Notes: generated from the letters alone by a model not told the origin. A stretch of 64,000 nucleotides of DNA from Alphaproteobacteria bacterium (GCA_018969015.1 JAGWZE010000013.1:23287-87286); one strand, 5' to 3'. Shown: positions 17,495 through 26,360, counted from the first letter of the stretch. Made by a program: numbers and translations.

Positions 17495-17576
17495 GTTCGC
17501 CACAAGGGACGCACGCGACCTCGGCGCTCGGCTTCGGCCGGCGCCGAGGGGCCCGCGTGGTCGATCGTGGCGCTTT

Positions 17577-18404
17577 TCAGCGTGCGGACGCGCCCAGGCG
17601 ATACCCCACACCGATCCCGAGACGCGTCTGGTTCTCCGAGCCGCGCAGCTGGACGAGCGGGCTGTCGGCCGCGTCGCCGAGGAGGCGGGACTGCTCGGCG
17701 AACAGCGTGACGGTCGTGCGCGGCTGCGGGCGCAGCACGATGGCGCCGGCGAGCCCCACGCTTTCGAGGCCGCCGCCCGCCGCGAAGGTCGGCAGGCCCG
17801 AGCGGGCGCTCTGGGCCGGCGTCACGCCGAAATAGGTCTGCATGTAGTCATCGCTGACGGCGCGAAGGCGCGGGCCCGCGGAGAGCGCCACGCGCTCGGA
17901 CAGGCGAAAGCGCAGATCGCCCCCGGCTTCGACGACGAGCCCTTCATGGCCGCCGACGCCCTGACGCACTTCGAGCGATGCGCGCGCGAAGCGCCAGGAC
18001 TTCTCCGCGAAGCCGCCGATCTCGGCGGTGGCGTCGACGTCGCCGAGCCCGCGCAACGCACGGTCGTCGCTTTCGTCCCGTCCGAACTTCACCTTCGCAT
18101 AGGGGCCGATCCGCCACCCGTCGGCAGAGACGACGTTGTAGCCGACGCCCGTGCGCACCGAGGCGAAGAATTTGTCCCGCCAGCGCACGTCGATGTCGGG
18201 CACGGCGAGCGGGCTGAGATCATCCGCCCCGTCCCATTCGGGCCGCAAGAACGCGGCTGCGCCAACGGTCACGCGCCAGTCCGAGGCGGCGCCGAACCGG
18301 GGCAGCGTGTCCACGTTCTGCTCGGGCGCCGAGACCTGGGCTTCGGCGGGCCGGGCGGCGGCGACCGCGGCGAGGCCGGCCAGGACTGCGAGAGTGATGC
18401 GCAT
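17577..18404 (-). CDS. MipA/OmpV family outer membrane protein
   Basis: A 275-residue outer membrane beta-barrel. The signal peptide is residues 1-22 (M-R-I-T-L-A-V-L-A-G...A-E-A-Q). The mature protein has D-W-R-V-T-V-G-A-A-A-F-L-R-P-E-W-D-G and P-D-I-D-V-R-W-R-D-K-F-F-A-S, both typical of MipA/OmpV, then alternating strands ending G-I-G-V-G-Y-R-L. MipA is a scaffold for murein enzymes in E. coli; OmpV relatives have also been linked to adhesion and drug sensitivity, so the exact role is open. AAGGAG precedes the ATG at 18404; an upstream extension to 18467 lacks signal-peptide character. It is divergent from the TIR gene. Confidence 0.88.
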   Translation of the reverse strand: MRITLAVLAGLAAVAAARPAEAQVSAPEQNVDTLPRFGAASDWRVTVGAAAFLRPEWDGADDLSPLAVPDIDVRWRDKFFASVRTGVGYNVVSADGWRIGPYAKVKFGRDESDDRALRGLGDVDATAEIGGFAEKSWRFARASLEVRQGVGGHEGLVVEAGGDLRFRLSERVALSAGPRLRAVSDDYMQTYFGVTPAQSARSGLPTFAAGGGLESVGLAGAIVLRPQPRTTVTLFAEQSRLLGDAADSPLVQLRGSENQTRLGIGVGYRLGASAR

Positions 18405-18556
18405 GACGTCTCCTTGTGGGCGCTGAGGTAGCGTGGCGCGGCGCCCGAGACGAGGGACCTCGGGCAACCGTCATCTTCCCGCCCCTCGTCCTGGCGAGTA
18501 TGACGTCCGGCCCCGTCCGCTTCGGGCCGGGCCGCCGCCGCCGCGCAGGGGATTGC

Positions 18557-20119
18557 ATGGCCGATGTGTTCGTCTCCTACGCCAGCGAAGACCGCGACCG
18601 CGTGCGCCCCATCGCGGAGGCGTTGCAGCAGCGCGGACTGACGGTCTGGTGGGACCGCGCGCTCGCCGCGGGCGACGACTACGCAGCAGTGATCGAACGC
18701 GAGCTCGCCGCGGCGAAGGCCGTGGTGGTCGTGTGGTCGGCGACGTCGGCGCAAAGCCCCTGGGTGCGCGACGAGGCCGGCCGCGCGCGCGACGCCGGCC
18801 GTCTCGTGCCGGCGATGATCGACGCGGTCGACCTGCCGCTCGGCTTCGGTCAGCTGCATACCGAAGATCTCACCGCCTGGAACGGCGCCGCCCGTGCGCC
18901 GCAGATCGATCTTCTGGCGGACGCCGTCGGGGCCAAGATCGCCGGTGCGCCGCTCGATCCCGCCGCGACCGCCGCCAAGCGCGCGCGGCTCCTCACGCGT
19001 GTGCGCGTCGTCTCCGTCCTCGGCGCGCTGGCGTCCGTCGTGGCGATCGTGGCGGGCGTCACCACCATTGCCCGGACCACGGCGCCGTCGCCCTCCGGAA
19101 CGCCGCCGCCGAGCGCCGTGCAGCAGCCTGTCGATCCGTTGGCGGAGCTTTTGCGGCTCGTCGACGAAGGCAAGATCACGGGCGAGCAGGCCGTGCGGCT
19201 TGCGGAGTTGTTGCAGCAGCAGGCCTTCTCCGATGCGCCCGCGGGCAGTGCGCCGCCGGCGCAGCCTGCGCCGCAGACGGCGCCGGCGTTCGGCGCGCGG
19301 GCCTCGCTTGCGCCCGAGGCTGCGGCGGCGGTCGAGACTGCATCGGTCGGTTTCGACGCCGCGGCGCGCGAGACCTTTTCCGAGGCCGTCGCGCAGCTGA
19401 TCCAGGATCCGGATGCGCGGGTGCGCACGGCCGTGCTCAAGGCCTCGCGCCCGCAGTCGCGCGCCGAGGGCGTCGAAGCGTTGCTGTCGATCGCGGCGGA
19501 AGGCGGCCCCGCGGCGGGCGCGATCTACCGCGCGTGCGGCGCGCTGCTCTCGGTCGTCGATGATCCGCGGGCGCGCGACGCGCTCGAGAACGCCCAACGC
19601 CTCAATCCGCAGGACAAGCGCATCTGGAGCCTGCTCAGCGTGATGTATGGCCGCGAGCGTCGCCCGCTCGACGCCGCCGGCGCCGCGCTGGTCGGCGAGG
19701 GGCTCGATGCGGCGGCGCAGGGCAAGCGCGACGACTCGGCGCGCACGCTTGAAGCGGCCTTGCCCTATGTCGCGCGCAATCCCGCCTCGAAGGCGTTCGT
19801 GCTCGGCCAACTCGGCGACGATGCGGCCGCGCGCAGCGACTGGGACGTCGCCGAGCGCCGCTATGCCGAGGCGGTGCGCCTGCACGGCGCCGCCAAGGAC
19901 GCCGGCGCGCTCGCCGTCGAGGCCGCCAAGCTCGCCCGCGCGCACCTTGCCCAAGGCGAAGCGCGTGACGCCTGCCGGACGCTGCGCAAGGCCCAGGGCG
20001 AGGGGGCGGTGGTGTCGGAGCAGGAGATCAATGCCGCGTGCCGGCCCGCCAATACGGGCGGCGTCGGGCCCGCGGGGCCGCTGCGGCTTACGCCGGCGCC
20101 GACCCAGCCGCCGGGGTGA
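18557..20119 (+). CDS. TIR domain protein with transmembrane helix and helical-repeat C-terminus
   Basis: A 520-residue protein in three parts. Residues 1-125 are a TIR_2-type domain: M-A-D-V-F-V-S-Y-A-S-E-D at the N-terminus, L-T-V-W-W-D (~28-33), and S-P-W-V-R-D-E-A with the glutamate at about 72 in the position used by NAD-cleaving TIR enzymes. A basic stretch (K-R-A-R-L-L-T-R) leads into one transmembrane helix at ~147-171. A proline/alanine-rich linker is followed from ~265 by helices resembling HEAT/TPR repeats (A-V-L-K-A-S-R, A-L-E-N-A-Q-R-L-N-P-Q-D, W-D-V-A-E-R-R-Y-A-E-A). Such proteins can be signalling NADases or assembly modules; no partner gene is adjacent. Its last 32 bases overlap the end of rsmD on the other strand. 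Confidence 0.88.
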   Translation: MADVFVSYASEDRDRVRPIAEALQQRGLTVWWDRALAAGDDYAAVIERELAAAKAVVVVWSATSAQSPWVRDEAGRARDAGRLVPAMIDAVDLPLGFGQLHTEDLTAWNGAARAPQIDLLADAVGAKIAGAPLDPAATAAKRARLLTRVRVVSVLGALASVVAIVAGVTTIARTTAPSPSGTPPPSAVQQPVDPLAELLRLVDEGKITGEQAVRLAELLQQQAFSDAPAGSAPPAQPAPQTAPAFGARASLAPEAAAAVETASVGFDAAARETFSEAVAQLIQDPDARVRTAVLKASRPQSRAEGVEALLSIAAEGGPAAGAIYRACGALLSVVDDPRARDALENAQRLNPQDKRIWSLLSVMYGRERRPLDAAGAALVGEGLDAAAQGKRDDSARTLEAALPYVARNPASKAFVLGQLGDDAAARSDWDVAERRYAEAVRLHGAAKDAGALAVEAAKLARAHLAQGEARDACRTLRKAQGEGAVVSEQEINAACRPANTGGVGPAGPLRLTPAPTQPPG

Positions 20120-20666
20120 GGAAAAGCACCTTCGCCGCGCCATAGGTGCGCGTGTCGATCGTCTCGAAGCCCGCGGTCTCGATCGTTTCGTCGGCGCCGA
20201 TCTCGACGACGAGCAGCGCATCCGGCGTGATCCAGCCGCCCCGCGCGAGGCCCGCAAGCGCAGGCGCGACGAGGCCCTTGCCGTAAGGCGGATCGGCGAA
20301 AACGAGATCGAAAGGCGGGCCTAGCCCTGCGGGCTTCACCCCGAGGTCCGTGGCGTCGCGGCGATGGATGCGCGTGACGCCGAACAGCGCGAACGCTTCG
20401 ACGCTGTCGCGGATCACGCCGCGGGCGGCGGGATCGGTCTCGACGAAGAGGGCGAACGTCGCCCCGCGCGAGATGGCCTCGAACCCGAGCGCGCCGGAGC
20501 CGGCGAACAGGTCCAGAACGCGGCGCTCCCGCACGCCGGTGCTCCAGGGCGCGTGCTCGAGAATGTTGAAGATGGCCTCGCGCGCGCGATCCGAGGTGGG
20601 CCGCGTGTCGCGTCCCGCCGGCGCCGCAAGCGCCCGCCCTTTGAATATGCCGCCAACGATCCGCAT
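20088..20666 (-). CDS. rsmD: 16S rRNA (guanine(966)-N(2))-methyltransferase RsmD
   Basis: A 192-residue SAM-dependent methyltransferase that modifies G966 of 16S rRNA. The N-terminus M-R-I-V-G-G-I-F-K-G-R-A-L and T-R-P-T-S-D-R-A-R-E-A-I-F are RsmD-specific. D-L-F-A-G-S-G-A-L-G-F-E is the SAM-binding loop and F-A-D-P-P-Y is the catalytic N6/N2 motif IV. I chose the ATG at 20666 because homology starts there; a TTG at 20702 would add 12 unconserved residues. The 3' end overlaps the TIR gene tail to tail by 32 bases, and the divergent TerC-like gene starts on the other side. Confidence 0.95.
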   Translation of the reverse strand: MRIVGGIFKGRALAAPAGRDTRPTSDRAREAIFNILEHAPWSTGVRERRVLDLFAGSGALGFEAISRGATFALFVETDPAARGVIRDSVEAFALFGVTRIHRRDATDLGVKPAGLGPPFDLVFADPPYGKGLVAPALAGLARGGWITPDALLVVEIGADETIETAGFETIDTRTYGAAKVLFLTPAAGSAPA

Positions 20667-20803
20667 CGGCGCTGCTGTGGCGAAGCGGCCGGCCGATGAC
20701 AAGAGCCAATGGTCGAAGACCGCAGCGAAGGACCTTGACCGAAGGGGCGGAGGTCGCGTTCATCCGCCGGCCGCGGCGCGATCGCGGCGGAAGGGGCTGG
20801 CGG

Positions 20804-21472
20804 ATGGTCTTCGACGTTGCGGCGCTGGTGCAGGTGATCCTGATCGATCTCGCGCTGGCGGGCGACAATGCGGTTGCGGTGGGCCTGGCCGCCGCGGCGC
20901 TGCCGGCGGCCCAGCAGCGCCGGGTGATCGCGCTGGGGATCGCGCTCGCGCTCGCGCTGCGCGTCACGTTCGCGCTGATGACGGTGCAGTTGCTGCAGTT
21001 CAAGGGCCTGCTGCTGGCGGGCGGTCTGCTGCTGTTGTGGGTGGCGTGGCGCATGTGGCGCGACATCAGCGCGCACACGTCGATGGAGGCGGGGCTCGCG
21101 CAGGCCGACGCCGCCGCCGCCGACGGAACCGCCGCGGCCGGCAAGGCGCCGGCCTCGTTCGGCCGCGCCCTCTTGTCCATCGTGATCGCCGACGTGTCGA
21201 TGTCGCTGGACAACGTGCTCGCGGTCGCCGGCGTGTCGCGCCATGCGCCGGAGATCATGGCGTTCGGACTTGTCCTTTCGGTGCTGTTGATGGGCGTCGC
21301 CGCCTCGGTGGTGGCGGGCGTGATCCAGCGCTTCCGTTGGATCGCCGTGGTGGGTGTCGTGGTGATCGTCATCGCGGCGCTGCGCATGATCTGGGAAGAC
21401 GCCCACCATTTCCTGCCGGGGCTCGTGCCGGGACTGCCGGCCTTCCTGCAGCCGCCCGCGCCGCCGGTGTGA
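20804..21472 (+). CDS. TerC family integral membrane protein (YjbE-like)
   Basis: A 222-residue inner membrane protein with about seven hydrophobic helices. The two internally repeated TerC signatures are visible: I-D-L-A-L-A-G-D-N-A-V-A-V in helix 1 (acidic residues near 15 and 21) and D-V-S-M-S-L-D-N-V-L-A-V in the second half. A soluble alanine-rich loop (about residues 88-120) joins the halves. TerC-type proteins are linked to metal ion efflux, including manganese export coupled to exoenzyme metallation in other bacteria; the cargo here is not shown. AAGGGG with 7-base spacing supports the ATG at 20804; the frame stays open upstream to 20696 with arginine-rich sequence that does not look coding. 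Confidence 0.88.
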   Translation: MVFDVAALVQVILIDLALAGDNAVAVGLAAAALPAAQQRRVIALGIALALALRVTFALMTVQLLQFKGLLLAGGLLLLWVAWRMWRDISAHTSMEAGLAQADAAAADGTAAAGKAPASFGRALLSIVIADVSMSLDNVLAVAGVSRHAPEIMAFGLVLSVLLMGVAASVVAGVIQRFRWIAVVGVVVIVIAALRMIWEDAHHFLPGLVPGLPAFLQPPAPPV

Positions 21473-21576
21473 GGCGCGCGACGCAGCGTCAGCGTGGACA
21501 GGACCGAACCTGCGCGGCAGGTTGCGCGCCATCGACCACCAGCCGGCGATGCGCCTGAACGTCCTGGGGACCACCA

Positions 21577-21954
21577 ATGAAGATTCTCATGCGCGTCCTG
21601 GTGCTCCTGGTCGCGGCGTTCAACATCCTGATGGGCGTGGGCTTCCTGCTGCAGCCGGCACGGCTGGCGCAGGGGTTCTTCCTGACGCCCGAGGGGGCGC
21701 AGGGTCTTGCCACGCTGCGGGCCGATTTCAGTGCGTTCTTCCTCGTCGGCGGGGCGTTCGCGGCCTATGGCGCGTGGCGCGCGCGGGGCGGCCCGCTGGT
21801 GGTTCCGATTGCGCTGTTGGGCGTGGCGTTGTCGGGCCGGTGCGTCAGCCTCGCGCTCGACGGCATGGCGCCGGGCGCCTACGTGCCGATGGCGATCGAG
21901 GCGGTGATGATCACGCTTCTGCTCGCCGCGCGCTCCGTGTTCGGCAAGCGCTGA
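21577..21954 (+). CDS. Small four-helix membrane protein, DUF4345-like
   Basis: A 125-residue, very hydrophobic protein with four predicted membrane helices, at about 5-25, 47-67, 73-91 and 99-117. The opening M-K-I-L-M-R-V-L-V-L-L-V-A-A-F-N and the segment L-R-A-D-F-S-A-F-F-L-V-G-G-A-F-A are like those of DUF4345 proteins, small inner membrane proteins without a known role. The ATG at 21577 follows TGGGGA. The stop is three bases before the stop of the oppositely directed next gene, so the two genes converge with almost no spacer and no room for a separate terminator. Confidence 0.7.
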   Translation: MKILMRVLVLLVAAFNILMGVGFLLQPARLAQGFFLTPEGAQGLATLRADFSAFFLVGGAFAAYGAWRARGGPLVVPIALLGVALSGRCVSLALDGMAPGAYVPMAIEAVMITLLLAARSVFGKR

Positions 21955-21957
21955 GCC

Positions 21958-22452
21958 TCACCGACCGCGCAGGAACGTCCGGAACGCGTCCTCCACGTCG
22001 GACGGAGGGTCTTCGAGGATGCCGATGCGGACGCGGACGGTGTCCTCGCCGACGATGCGCCAGAGCGGCGACACGAGCGCGCCCGTGGGCCGCACCGGCA
22101 GGGTCTTCAACCGCACGAGGAGGGCGTCGTCGGCCCGCGTGTCGGGATCGCGCCGAACACTGACGACCTGCGACCACGGCGTCGGCGGCAGGCCGTCGAG
22201 GCGCATGCCCGCGCTCGAGAGCTCCACCGCCGGCCTCTGGCGGCGGCGGGCGGTAAAGATCCAGGCCGAAACGATCAGCGTCGCGAGCGCAAGCGCCACG
22301 CCGGCCAGGAGATTGTTCATGAGGGTGGCGCCGGGAATGACGAGGATCGGCGCGAACAGGCAGCCGGCGCCGGGCGCCAGCAGCACGCCGCGGCGATAGC
22401 GGCTCGCGAACACGCGGCCGGCGAGCCCGTCTGCGCCTTGATTGCCGCTCAT
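21958..22452 (-). CDS. Hypothetical membrane protein with two N-terminal helices
   Basis: A 164-residue protein with two adjacent hydrophobic segments (about residues 24-42 and 46-66), a positive stop (R-R-R-Q-R), and a soluble C-terminal domain. The soluble part starts V-E-L-S-S-A-G-M-R-L-D-G-L-P-P-T-P-W-S-Q-V-V, reminiscent of the beta-strand/short-helix opening of PH-like (bPH) domains in bacterial membrane proteins, but I cannot confirm the fold. The ATG at 22452 gives M-S-G-N-Q-G; a TTG at 22470 would add six residues. It lies 25 bases downstream of the aroC stop on the same strand and is probably co-transcribed with aroC. Confidence 0.65.
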   Translation of the reverse strand: MSGNQGADGLAGRVFASRYRRGVLLAPGAGCLFAPILVIPGATLMNNLLAGVALALATLIVSAWIFTARRRQRPAVELSSAGMRLDGLPPTPWSQVVSVRRDPDTRADDALLVRLKTLPVRPTGALVSPLWRIVGEDTVRVRIGILEDPPSDVEDAFRTFLRGR

Positions 22453-22477
22453 GCGCGCCTGCGCGGCCAAGGGCGGG

Positions 22478-23593
22478 TCATCGCGGGTCGCGACCGATCT
22501 GCCCGCGGTGGCGCAGCAGATGATCGGCCAGGACGCACGCCATCATGGCCTCCGCAACCGGCGCGGCGCGGATGCCGACGCACGGATCGTGACGGCCTTT
22601 CGTCACGACCTCGGTCTCTTCCCCGGCGGCGGTGATGGTGCGCCGGGGCGTGAGGATCGAGGAGGTCGGTTTGATCGCCATGCGCGCGACGACGGGCTGC
22701 CCGGTGCTGATGCCGCCGAGGATGCCGCCGGCGCTGTTGGAGAGAAAGATCGGGCGGCCGTCCGGATCCATGCGAAGTTCGTCCGCATTCGCCACGCCGT
22801 CCAGCGCGGCTGACGCGAAGCCGGCGCCGATTTCGACGCCCTTGACCGCATTGATGCTCATCAGCGCCGCGGCGAGGTCGGCGTCGAGTTTGCCGTAGAG
22901 CGGCGCGCCGAGGCCTGCGGGCACGCCTTCGGCGATCACCTCCACGATCGCGCCGAGCGAGGTGTGGGCCTTGCGTGCGGCGTCGAGGTCTTCTTCCCAG
23001 AGCGCAGCGGTGGCGGCGTCGGGGCACCAGAACGGATTGCGCTCGGTCTCGTCCCAGTCGAAACGGGCGCGGTCGATGGCGCGGGCGCCGATCTGCACGA
23101 GCGCGGCGCGGATGCGGATCCCGTCGCCCAGCACCTTGCGCGCGACCGCGCCCGCGGCGACGCGAGCCGCCGTCTCGCGCGCGGAGGAGCGGCCGCCGCC
23201 GCGATAGTCGCGCACGCCGTATTTGGCGTCGTAGGTGATGTCGGCATGGCCGGGGCGGTAGACGTCGCGGATGTCGGCATAGTCGCCGGAGCGCTGGTCC
23301 ACGTTCTCGATCATCAGCGAGATGGGCGTGCCGGTCGTGACCGGGCCGCCGAAGCGCGCGCGGATGCGGTCGTCCTCGAACACGCCGGAGAGGATCTTCA
23401 CGGCGTCGGGCTCGCGGCGCTGCGTGACGAAGCGCGACGTGCCCGGGCGGCGGCGATCGAGCCAATGCTGGATGTCGGCCTCGGTGAGCGGCAACCCCGG
23501 CGGGCAGCCGTCGACGACGCAGCCGAGGGCGGGCCCGTGGCTTTCGCCCCAGGTGGTGACGCGGAACATATGGCCGAACGTATCGTGCGACAT
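22478..23593 (-). CDS. aroC: Chorismate synthase
   Basis: A 371-residue enzyme that converts 5-enolpyruvylshikimate-3-phosphate to chorismate, the last step of the shikimate pathway, using reduced FMN. Family signatures include the start [17 protein letters not shown] near residue 17, [21 protein letters not shown], and [16 protein letters not shown] near the middle-to-end. The ATG at 23593 follows AAGGGGG; the longer frame to 23752 lacks conservation. The length matches bacterial AroC. The gene is divergent from the membrane module at 23791. Confidence 0.97.
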   Translation of the reverse strand: MSHDTFGHMFRVTTWGESHGPALGCVVDGCPPGLPLTEADIQHWLDRRRPGTSRFVTQRREPDAVKILSGVFEDDRIRARFGGPVTTGTPISLMIENVDQRSGDYADIRDVYRPGHADITYDAKYGVRDYRGGGRSSARETAARVAAGAVARKVLGDGIRIRAALVQIGARAIDRARFDWDETERNPFWCPDAATAALWEEDLDAARKAHTSLGAIVEVIAEGVPAGLGAPLYGKLDADLAAALMSINAVKGVEIGAGFASAALDGVANADELRMDPDGRPIFLSNSAGGILGGISTGQPVVARMAIKPTSSILTPRRTITAAGEETEVVTKGRHDPCVGIRAAPVAEAMMACVLADHLLRHRGQIGRDPR

Positions 23594-23790
23594 GCCCCCT
23601 TCGTTCCCGGAAACGGCGGCGGATGCAATGGGGCGCGCCCGCCAGGGGCGCGGCGCGGGGGCTGGGCGCGGGGCGGCTGCGCTTGGGGCGGTGAGCGCGA
23701 TCGGCCGGTCTGGACAACGCCCCGAGCGGGCCGCAAGGATGCCCAAGACCAAGCATGGCGTGGGGTGCGCCGGCTTTGGGGGAGCAGGTC

Positions 23791-24708
23791 ATGGCGTCCT
23801 TGCTGCGGACCATGGCGGCGCGCGGGCGGGATCCTGCGGCGTCGCGGCGCGCCGGCGTTGCGTGGCATGGCGTCTCGGCGCTGGCCCTGGCGGCGTGCGC
23901 GGCCGGCGTCATCTGGTTCGCGACCGGCGACCATGACCTCAGCCGAACCGTGGCGCTCGGCGGGGCGGGGGCGCTGATCCTCGTGGCCGCGCTGGCCATG
24001 GCGACGTTTGGCGAACTCGGGGACCTCTCGCTCCAGCACGCCCGCGATCTGAAGGCCCAGGCGATCTATGACGCGCTCGGCCGCGGCGAGACGCCGCCGC
24101 CTTATGTCGTCTATCTGCGGCCCTTCAGCTCCACCGATCAGGTCGAGACGGTGGCGATGTCGGCGGTGGCGTCGGGCATGCAGGGCTCGGCGCTCGGGTT
24201 CGTCGTGTCGCGCTACGAATTGGAACAGCAGATCGAGCGCGCGACGCGCCATTTCGGTCCGCTCGTGTGTCTTGGCCAGAGCCTGGAACATGTCGGAGCC
24301 GGACGGATCGCGGTGGACGAGGCGAGCTGGAAAGACGCCGTCTTGAAGCTCTGCGAGAAGGCCGCGCTGATCGTGATGCTGCCGTCGTCGCGCGCGGGCA
24401 CGCTGTGGGAGATCGAGCACGTGCTCGCCTCCAACCTCATCGACCGCACCGTGTTCGTCGATCCGCCGAATGCGGCGATCGCGAACAAAAAGCGCTATGA
24501 CCAGTCGCGCGAATGGCGGACGGTGCGCGAGGCCTTTGCGGCCAAGGGCTTCACGATGCCGCCGGATTCGCGCGTGGGGCGATTGCTGTTCTTCGGCACG
24601 GCGCGGGCGCCCACGCTGCTGGCGCGGCTCGACATCGACGCCGAAGACAATATCGCCCGGTTCTTTCGCTCGGTGATCCGTATCCGGAAGGGGGAGCGTC
24701 CCGCATGA
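23791..24708 (+). CDS. Uncharacterised membrane protein with LRPF...WEIE motifs (first gene of a coupled pair)
   Basis: A 305-residue protein with two N-terminal transmembrane helices (about residues 20-45 and 53-75) and a soluble C-terminal domain. The domain opens with Y-V-V-Y-L-R-P-F near residue 110, has G-A-G-R-I-A-V-D-E-A-S-W-K-D-A-V near 170, a strand A-L-I-V-M-L-P-S-S, then G-T-L-W-E-I-E-H-V-L. This order recalls bacterial membrane proteins with an L-R-S/P-F...W-E pattern, and the W-E helix after a hydrophobic strand resembles the glutamate helix of TIR and nucleoside-hydrolase-like folds; that comparison is my inference. GGGGGAG supports the ATG at 23791. Its stop overlaps the next start (ATGA), so both proteins are probably made together. 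Confidence 0.75.
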   Translation: MASLLRTMAARGRDPAASRRAGVAWHGVSALALAACAAGVIWFATGDHDLSRTVALGGAGALILVAALAMATFGELGDLSLQHARDLKAQAIYDALGRGETPPPYVVYLRPFSSTDQVETVAMSAVASGMQGSALGFVVSRYELEQQIERATRHFGPLVCLGQSLEHVGAGRIAVDEASWKDAVLKLCEKAALIVMLPSSRAGTLWEIEHVLASNLIDRTVFVDPPNAAIANKKRYDQSREWRTVREAFAAKGFTMPPDSRVGRLLFFGTARAPTLLARLDIDAEDNIARFFRSVIRIRKGERPA

Positions 24709-25592
24709 ACAGGTTCCTACAGGCGCTCATCGCCATCAGCGGCGTCGCGATTTCCGGTCTGCTCGGCTACCAGAGCCTCGAATCCGATCGGCGCCAGGAG
24801 GAGGCGACGCTCGTCTCGCTGATTTCGGCGCAGCTGAACACGCTCGCGGTGTCCTGCAACGCCACCTCGATCGATCTCGCGGCGTTCGCGATTTCCGAGC
24901 TGCCGCCGAGCAAAGGGGAGCAGTTCCAGGAGCTGCTCGACCGCGCCGTCGACGAATGCGGGCCGCGCCTGGAAGCGGCGGCGGATCAGGCCGAAACGGC
25001 CGCGCCGGCTCCGGGCGCCGCCGCGCCGGCGCCGACGCCGAACGTCGTGCCGAATGGGCCGATCGCGCAGGTCGCGCCCCGCATCACCGATCAGATCGTC
25101 CAGGCCGCGCCTGCGCCGGGCCTCGTGCAGTCGCGCGTGCAGGCGCAGATCGTCGCGCCCGAGATCGCGCAGACGTCCGTCCGCAATCTCGAACTGAAGT
25201 CCCGCGAGCTCACCCGCAAGATCGCCATCGCGCCCGACAGTGAGCGCAAATGGTACGCGGTGCTGGCGTCCTACAAGGTCGGCACGGAGGAGAAGTACGT
25301 CGTCGAGGACGTGGCGCAGTTCACGACGCGCCTGAAGCAGGCCGGCGCGACGAACCTCAAGCTCGAGGTCTATCGCACGAGCGTCTCGGACCTCTACGTG
25401 ATCGTGCTGTCCTCGCCCGACGGCGGGCGGGACGAGGCGCGTGCGCTGGTGGCGCGGGCACGGGAGATGGGGCTCGCGGCGGACGCGTTCGTCCAGGAGG
25501 ACCGCAACTGGACGCTGTGCCCCGGCACGGGTTCGGTGAGCGAGTTGGCGTCGTGCAGCCGGCAGGCGCCGCCGCCGCTGCGCAAGGGGTGA
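24705..25592 (+). CDS. Membrane-anchored protein with SPOR-like C-terminal domain (second gene of the pair)
   Basis: A 295-residue protein starting inside the stop codon of the previous gene (4-base ATGA overlap). Residues 5-23 are a hydrophobic anchor (F-L-Q-A-L-I-A-I-S-G-V-A-I-S-G-L-L). A short helical part with two cysteines is followed by an alanine/proline-rich linker (~100-165). The C-terminal ~95 residues read W-Y-A-V-L-A-S-Y..., L-K-Q-A-G-A-T-N..., V-Y-R-T-S-V-S-D-L-Y-V-I-V-L, A-R-A-L-V-A-R-A-R-E-M-G, D-A-F-V-Q. This is the strand-helix-strand-strand-helix-strand order of SPOR domains, which bind denuded septal peptidoglycan. Assignment to SPOR is by pattern only. The protein probably faces the periplasm. 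Confidence 0.72.
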   Translation: MNRFLQALIAISGVAISGLLGYQSLESDRRQEEATLVSLISAQLNTLAVSCNATSIDLAAFAISELPPSKGEQFQELLDRAVDECGPRLEAAADQAETAAPAPGAAAPAPTPNVVPNGPIAQVAPRITDQIVQAAPAPGLVQSRVQAQIVAPEIAQTSVRNLELKSRELTRKIAIAPDSERKWYAVLASYKVGTEEKYVVEDVAQFTTRLKQAGATNLKLEVYRTSVSDLYVIVLSSPDGGRDEARALVARAREMGLAADAFVQEDRNWTLCPGTGSVSELASCSRQAPPPLRKG

Positions 25593-25679
25593 GCCGGGGG
25601 GCGCCAAGTCGCCGCGGCGCGCCACCTCCGGGATCGCCACCCCTGGTCGCCGCTGCGGTTCGACGCCATGTTCGCCGCC

Positions 25680-26360
25680 ATGAGCTCCAATGACCTGATC
25701 CCGCCGTCGCCGACCGCGGACGAGTACGCCAAAACCGCCGACGCCCGCGCCGGCGACCAGGGGCCCGCCTTCATCGAGGCGGGCGACCCGCTCGAGCTGT
25801 TCACCGCCTGGTTCAAGGAGGCGCGGGCCAAGGAGATCAACGACAGCAACGGCATGGCGCTCGCCACCGTGGACGAACACGGCCTGCCGGACGTGCGGAT
25901 GGTGCTGCTCAAGGATTTCGACGCCCGCGGCTTCGTCTTCTACACCAATTTCGAGAGCGCCAAGGGGCGCCAGCTGCGCGCCAATCCCAAGGCGGCCTTG
26001 TTGTTCCACTGGAAGTCGCTACGCCGGCAGGTGCGTATCCGCGGCCCCGTTTCGGAGGTCACGCCCGCCGAGGCCGACGCCTATTTCGCCGCCCGCGACC
26101 GCGGCGCCCGGATCGGCGCGTGGGCGTCCGACCAATCCCGCCCGATGGCGGACCGGTTCGATCTGGAAAAGCGCGTCGCCCAGTACGCCGCCAAGTTCGG
26201 CCTCGGCGAGGTGCCGCGACCGCCGCACTGGAGCGGATGGCGGCTCACGCCCTTGGCCATCGAGTTCTGGCGCGACCGTCCGTTCAGATTGCACGAGCGG
26301 CTGGTGTTCGCGCGGGATGGTGCGGACGCGGCGTGGGGGCAGTCGCGGTTGTATCCGTGA
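25680..26360 (+). CDS. pdxH: Pyridoxamine/pyridoxine 5'-phosphate oxidase
   Basis: An FMN-dependent oxidase that makes pyridoxal 5'-phosphate from PNP or PMP. Signs of the family are [12 protein letters not shown] near the start, [38 protein letters not shown] (FMN site), [15 protein letters not shown], a S-D-Q-S-R-P segment, and the C-terminal R-L-H/F...W-G-Q-S-R-L-Y-P end. Two ATGs, at 25668 and 25680, are possible; I prefer 25680 because [11 protein letters not shown] looks like other alphaproteobacterial N-termini. PLP feeds the cysteine desulfurases and Asd-pathway enzymes encoded nearby, with no visible operon link. Confidence 0.96.
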   Translation: MSSNDLIPPSPTADEYAKTADARAGDQGPAFIEAGDPLELFTAWFKEARAKEINDSNGMALATVDEHGLPDVRMVLLKDFDARGFVFYTNFESAKGRQLRANPKAALLFHWKSLRRQVRIRGPVSEVTPAEADAYFAARDRGARIGAWASDQSRPMADRFDLEKRVAQYAAKFGLGEVPRPPHWSGWRLTPLAIEFWRDRPFRLHERLVFARDGADAAWGQSRLYP

